Of a stretch of 34,731 nucleotides of DNA, positions 31,610 to 34,731 are shown piece after piece. Every line of letters starts with the position of its first letter. Positions within the stretch are counted from its first letter, which is position 1. A program made the position numbers and the translations under genes. Source of the DNA: CAYSIX01 sp964431205 (GTDB lineage: Bacteria > Planctomycetota > Phycisphaerae > Phycisphaerales > Phycisphaeraceae); assembly GCA_964431205.1 (NCBI GenBank), contig CAYSIX010000007.1:1-34731 (forward strand). The letters run 5' to 3'. The notes under the pieces are model-generated. The model searched no databases and was not told the DNA's origin. It saw only the letters and a program-made list of their open reading frames with translations.

Positions 31610-33286
31610 TCACCGGCCCTGTCCCCGCGTCTCGAGACGGGCTCCTCCCGACCCGGACGTGAACGGGTAGTGACCCAAGCCAGGTTGGTGATCGACCTCC
31701 GATCCATCAACAGACTCGAAGTCGATCAGGATCGCCTCGGCCGTTACATCGCGGATCGTGTGGACGGGCTTGCCGGACGGGTCAAGGTGCGCGAGCAGCG
31801 ACTCGACCGCCGCGTTGCCCTGTGGCGTCCGCTCGTGGGCGTTGAGAATCCACACCTCGCCCTCTCGGGGCACCTGCCTCGCCTCGTGCTCCGGATTCAA
31901 CCGCCCCCGGTCATCAAACCAGTTCCCCTCGACATAGGGCTGGTCGTCCAAGCCAAGCCGTTCCGCGTAGTAGTACCAGGCCGGCAGCGCGCCCGTCCGG
32001 ACGAACACCACCTGCTCCGACGTCGCATGACGTGCCAGGCGCTCCAGCACCGGACGTGTCTCCTGTCGCACAAACGGAATCATGAGAATGTTCAGTGTCG
32101 TGATCATCGGAAACAGGATGACCGCGGCTACGAAATACAGAGCGTTGGCTCGACCGTGCTTCGACAACGCGTCGAAGATCAATCCGGCTCCCGCACCGAT
32201 CAACAAGAGAGACAGGGGCGTCGTGAAGAGGATCAGGCGTGAATGAAAGGGGTACTTCTGCAGCGCGGACGCGACCAGAACCAGCGCGACCGGCAGCAGA
32301 ACAAGGCCCAACACGCGGGGTTTCTCGGCACTCAAGCGATGCGTGCCGAGGATGGCCAGGGCGGCCGCCAGCGCCGTCCATTGACTGCCAACGATCCCGG
32401 TAGGACCTGAGAACGCCAGCTCGAAGAATCCATGCCACGCGGAGAAAAACCACTTCAGGTCTTCGACCGATGCCGGCGGGAAGGGCATGAAGCCGCGCTG
32501 CCAGTACACGTCGAAACCCTGACCCTCTGTCGCTCGCCTGAACACGAGCACGTACAGCACAGCGAACGCGACCAGCCACGTGCCCCCCCAACACACCGCG
32601 GCGAGGGCGCCTCGTGGGCCAACGTCCCGATACGAAACCACCAGCAGCATTATCGATACGCCGCCCAGCACACAGATGATCGGGAATGAGAACCAGAGCG
32701 AGAGCAGGCCAAACAGGCCCAACGCACACCAGGCTCGCCACCGATAATCACACGCCATCACACGCAGAGCCAGGTGCAGCATCACGACCGTGAGCAATAC
32801 GTCCAGCGCATACGGCTTCACCTCTGCGCTGTAAAAGACAAGCTCCTGAGAGCAGGCAAACAGAGCGGTGGCGAACGCGGCACTGACCACGCCGACACAG
32901 CGCTTCGCCAACGGGTAGAATGCGATCAATGACAACGATCCCGCGACCAGCGGCACAAAGCGCATCGCATACTCGCTGTCTCCGGCCAGCCACATGATCG
33001 CCTTGGTCGCCCACAGATAGCCTGGCGGGGCCGCTTGCTGAAAGGCCAACGGCTCCAGCAGTTCAAGGAACCCCCGCCGCGTGAGGCTGTACGCCAGCAT
33101 CGCCTCGTCGTACCAGAGCGAACGATTCGCCAGATACTGACGCAATCGCAGAACCACTCCGATCACGACGATCGTCCAGCCGACCCCCTCAGCCGACACC
33201 CTCGCCTGCCAACTCACCCGCGCCAGGGAGGGTGACGTCCCCTCCGCCGACGCCGCCAGATTGCGGCTGTTCGCCCTCACTCCCAT
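31610..33286 (-). CDS. GT-C-like membrane glycosyltransferase (PMT/GT39-like)
   Basis: The product is 558 residues. ATG 33286 has a GGGG stretch upstream; the longer frame begins at 33370 without one. Helices start at GWTIVVIGVVLRLRQYL. The loop RSLWYDEAMLAYSLTRRGF has the 'WYDEA' acidic motif (Asp-Glu) that GT-C sugar transferases of the PMT/ArnT kind place after helix 1. QQAAPPGYLWATKAIMWLAGDSEYAMRFV is the usual 'PPLY' continuation, then EVKPYALDVLLTV. The C-terminal third holds a soluble domain ending near VDGSEVDHQPGLG. It should transfer a lipid-linked sugar to an outer target. It lies about 110 bases upstream of the GT2 on the same strand; with the GT2 and the next gene it forms a probable glycosylation set. 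Codon choice is less GC-biased than in the neighbours. Confidence 0.83.
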   Translation of the reverse strand: MGVRANSRNLAASAEGTSPSLARVSWQARVSAEGVGWTIVVIGVVLRLRQYLANRSLWYDEAMLAYSLTRRGFLELLEPLAFQQAAPPGYLWATKAIMWLAGDSEYAMRFVPLVAGSLSLIAFYPLAKRCVGVVSAAFATALFACSQELVFYSAEVKPYALDVLLTVVMLHLALRVMACDYRWRAWCALGLFGLLSLWFSFPIICVLGGVSIMLLVVSYRDVGPRGALAAVCWGGTWLVAFAVLYVLVFRRATEGQGFDVYWQRGFMPFPPASVEDLKWFFSAWHGFFELAFSGPTGIVGSQWTALAAALAILGTHRLSAEKPRVLGLVLLPVALVLVASALQKYPFHSRLILFTTPLSLLLIGAGAGLIFDALSKHGRANALYFVAAVILFPMITTLNILMIPFVRQETRPVLERLARHATSEQVVFVRTGALPAWYYYAERLGLDDQPYVEGNWFDDRGRLNPEHEARQVPREGEVWILNAHERTPQGNAAVESLLAHLDPSGKPVHTIRDVTAEAILIDFESVDGSEVDHQPGLGHYPFTSGSGGARLETRGQGR

Positions 33287-33417
33287 CTCCCACCCCTTCG
33301 ACACTGACCGACAGGTGCCCTCCAGCCGACCGAAGGCGACGAACCAGACCGACTCAGTCACCGACAGCATGCGAAAAGGATTGACTCCTCAGCCCTTATG
33401 ACATCCCGGTCAATCCC

Positions 33418-33423
33418 TACAAT
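33418..33423 (+). promoter_or_regulatory. Possible -10 box for bioA
   Basis: TACAAT matches the sigma-70 -10 at five of six positions, 68 bases before ATG 33492. No good -35 is seen at 15-18 bases; TTATGA (33396-33401) is the closest. Confidence 0.3.
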
Positions 33424-33491
33424 GAGGCCGGTCGCGGAATCGGTTCCGCCGGCCGTCATCGCCCTGGCCACTGCCGGACCTGCGACCGAAA

Positions 33492-34731
33492 ATGGAGCCG
33501 TATCCCGCCTCTTTGCCGACTCACGAACCCGACCATGGTAGCGACAATGCGCCGAAATCCAAGATCAATTCTCCTGCACCGACCCCATCGTCGACGACGG
33601 ATTGCGTGTCGCCGGCTGCCAAGTCACGCCTCGCCGCGCTCGACCACGCCCACGTCTGGCACCCGTTCACGCCCATGCAGACCTGGCGGCAGTCGCCCCC
33701 GCTGATCATCGAACGCGGCGAGGGCGACTTCCTGATCGACACCGAAGGGCGCCGATACCTCGACGGCGTCTCGTCGCTGTGGTGCAACGTGCACGGCCAC
33801 CGCGTGCCGCACATCGATCAGGCCGTCCGCGACCAGCTCGACAAGATCGCGCACACGACGCTGCTGGGCCTGGCCTCGCCGCCGTCGATCGAGCTGGCGG
33901 CGCGCCTCGTTGAAATCGTCAACACAGGCCTCAAGCCGCGGGCTGAGCGCAGCCAAGCCCCGGATGCCCCGGTTCGCGCCTCAAGCCCCACGCCTCAAGC
34001 CCCAGGCCTCAACAAGGTCTTCTATTCCGACGCCGGCGCCACCGCGCTCGAGGTCGCGTTCAAGATGGCCGTCGGCTACTGGCATCACCGGGGCCGGCCC
34101 GAGAAGCGGCGGTTCATCGGCCTCGCCGGCGCCTACCACGGCGACACGACCGGCGCCATGTCCGTCGGGTTCTCCGAGCTGTTCCACAAGCCGTTCCTCT
34201 CGATGGTCTTCGACGTCACGACGTTCCCGAACGTCGACGCGGCGCGATGCCCACGGATCGAAGCCGCGGGCGTCTGGCCCAGCGAGGACGCGGAGATGAA
34301 CCACCGCCTGATGCAGGATTCGCTGCGTCATCTGCGTCGGCTTCTCGACCGACACGGCGACGAGACCGCCGCGATCGTGATCGAGCCGGTCATGCAGGGC
34401 GCCGCGGGGATGATCTGTCAGCCGCCGGGATTCGTCGGCGAGGTGGCGCGGCTGGCGCGCGAGCACGACGTGCTGCTGATCGCCGACGAGGTCGCCACCG
34501 GTTTCGCCCGCACCGGCCGCATGTTCGCCGTCGAGCACGACGCCGTGTCGCCCGACGTCCTCTGCCTGGCCAAGGGGCTCAGCGGCGGGTACCTGCCCCT
34601 GGCCGCGACGCTCACGACCGATGAGGTCGAGCGGGCGTTCCGCGGGCAGCCGCACGAGCACAAGACGCTCTATCACGGGCACACCTACACCGGCAACCCG
34701 CTGGCCTGCGCCGCGGCGCTCGCCTCGCTGG
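33492..34731 (+). CDS. bioA: Adenosylmethionine-8-amino-7-oxononanoate aminotransferase (3' end outside window)
   Basis: The frame is open from ATG 33492 to the window end (413 codons), so the C-terminus is missing. Class III PLP aminotransferase with BioA features: HVWHPFTPMQTW (the family start), GRRYLDGVSSLWCNVHGH, HTTLLGLASPPS, NKVFYSDAGATALEVAFKMA, GLAGAYHGDT, and IADEVATGFARTG, then CLAKGLSGGYLPLA with the PLP Lys. It makes 7,8-diaminopelargonate from KAPA, using SAM as amino donor, in biotin synthesis. The start is uncertain: ATG 33492 adds a low-complexity Pro/Ser/Thr leader of about 38 residues before the conserved part; GTG 33606 would give a usual length. A repeat insertion lies at 33925-34012. 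No other bio gene is in view. Confidence 0.9.
   Translation, partial: MEPYPASLPTHEPDHGSDNAPKSKINSPAPTPSSTTDCVSPAAKSRLAALDHAHVWHPFTPMQTWRQSPPLIIERGEGDFLIDTEGRRYLDGVSSLWCNVHGHRVPHIDQAVRDQLDKIAHTTLLGLASPPSIELAARLVEIVNTGLKPRAERSQAPDAPVRASSPTPQAPGLNKVFYSDAGATALEVAFKMAVGYWHHRGRPEKRRFIGLAGAYHGDTTGAMSVGFSELFHKPFLSMVFDVTTFPNVDAARCPRIEAAGVWPSEDAEMNHRLMQDSLRHLRRLLDRHGDETAAIVIEPVMQGAAGMICQPPGFVGEVARLAREHDVLLIADEVATGFARTGRMFAVEHDAVSPDVLCLAKGLSGGYLPLAATLTTDEVERAFRGQPHEHKTLYHGHTYTGNPLACAAALASL
33978..34012. repeat. 14-base tandem repeat inside bioA
   Basis: GCCTCAAGCCCCA(C/G) occurs at 33978 and 33992, with a partial third copy (GCCTCAA) at 34006 and a related GCCTCAAGCC at 33928. The period of 14 is not a multiple of three, yet the whole insert keeps the frame. 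Confidence 0.85.

Overview
The window is GC-rich bacterial DNA. It encodes a Gram-negative envelope (LpxB, BON and lipoprotein exports), PEP-CTERM-type C-termini, a BlaI/M56 pair with unusual architecture, GT-C membrane glycosyltransferases and a plant-polymer-type glycoside hydrolase. Together these suggest Planctomycetota, perhaps Phycisphaerae; this is inferred from gene content, since no rRNA or marker gene is present. A run of exactly 10 N at 20693-20702 shows the window is a scaffold with a joined gap.

Left end (1-3670): a 5'-truncated tRNA-Leu(CAG), a short RHS remnant, then on the minus strand a displaced RHS core plus C-terminal nuclease-type toxin overlapping (ATGA) a probable immunity gene. 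A META-domain lipoprotein and a PEP-CTERM-like secreted protein with its own terminator follow. Region 3865-12962 is all minus strand: a secreted GH-A clan glycosidase, FtsW, an aldo/keto reductase, a BlaR1-like M56 peptidase ending in a PEP-CTERM-like tail with its BlaI repressor and a palindromic operator candidate, and a WecA/MraY-type phosphoglycosyltransferase.

Region 12983-13860 is a REPtron-like element: a single HUH/Y1 transposase gene (RAYT type) flanked by palindromic repeat units of about 100 bp. Related units occur at 7645-7775 and 22081-22187. Next come dapB, a divergent TMTC-like GT-C/TPR membrane protein, a Cys-rich zinc-ribbon protein, a double PRC-barrel protein, a protein with six BON domains, and a CPA1-type antiporter with a TrkA-N-like domain, interrupted by the N gap.

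Right part (22081-34731): hflK-hflC (overlapping), lpxB, a 60-residue Lys-rich H1-like protein with a clear promoter and terminator, an EF-G-like GTPase, a GT2 plus two GT-C-like membrane proteins (a lipid-linked sugar/glycosylation set), and the 5' part of bioA, which runs off the window. Most genes concern envelope construction and surface modification. The accessory material is concentrated in the RHS module at the left end and in the REP/RAYT elements.
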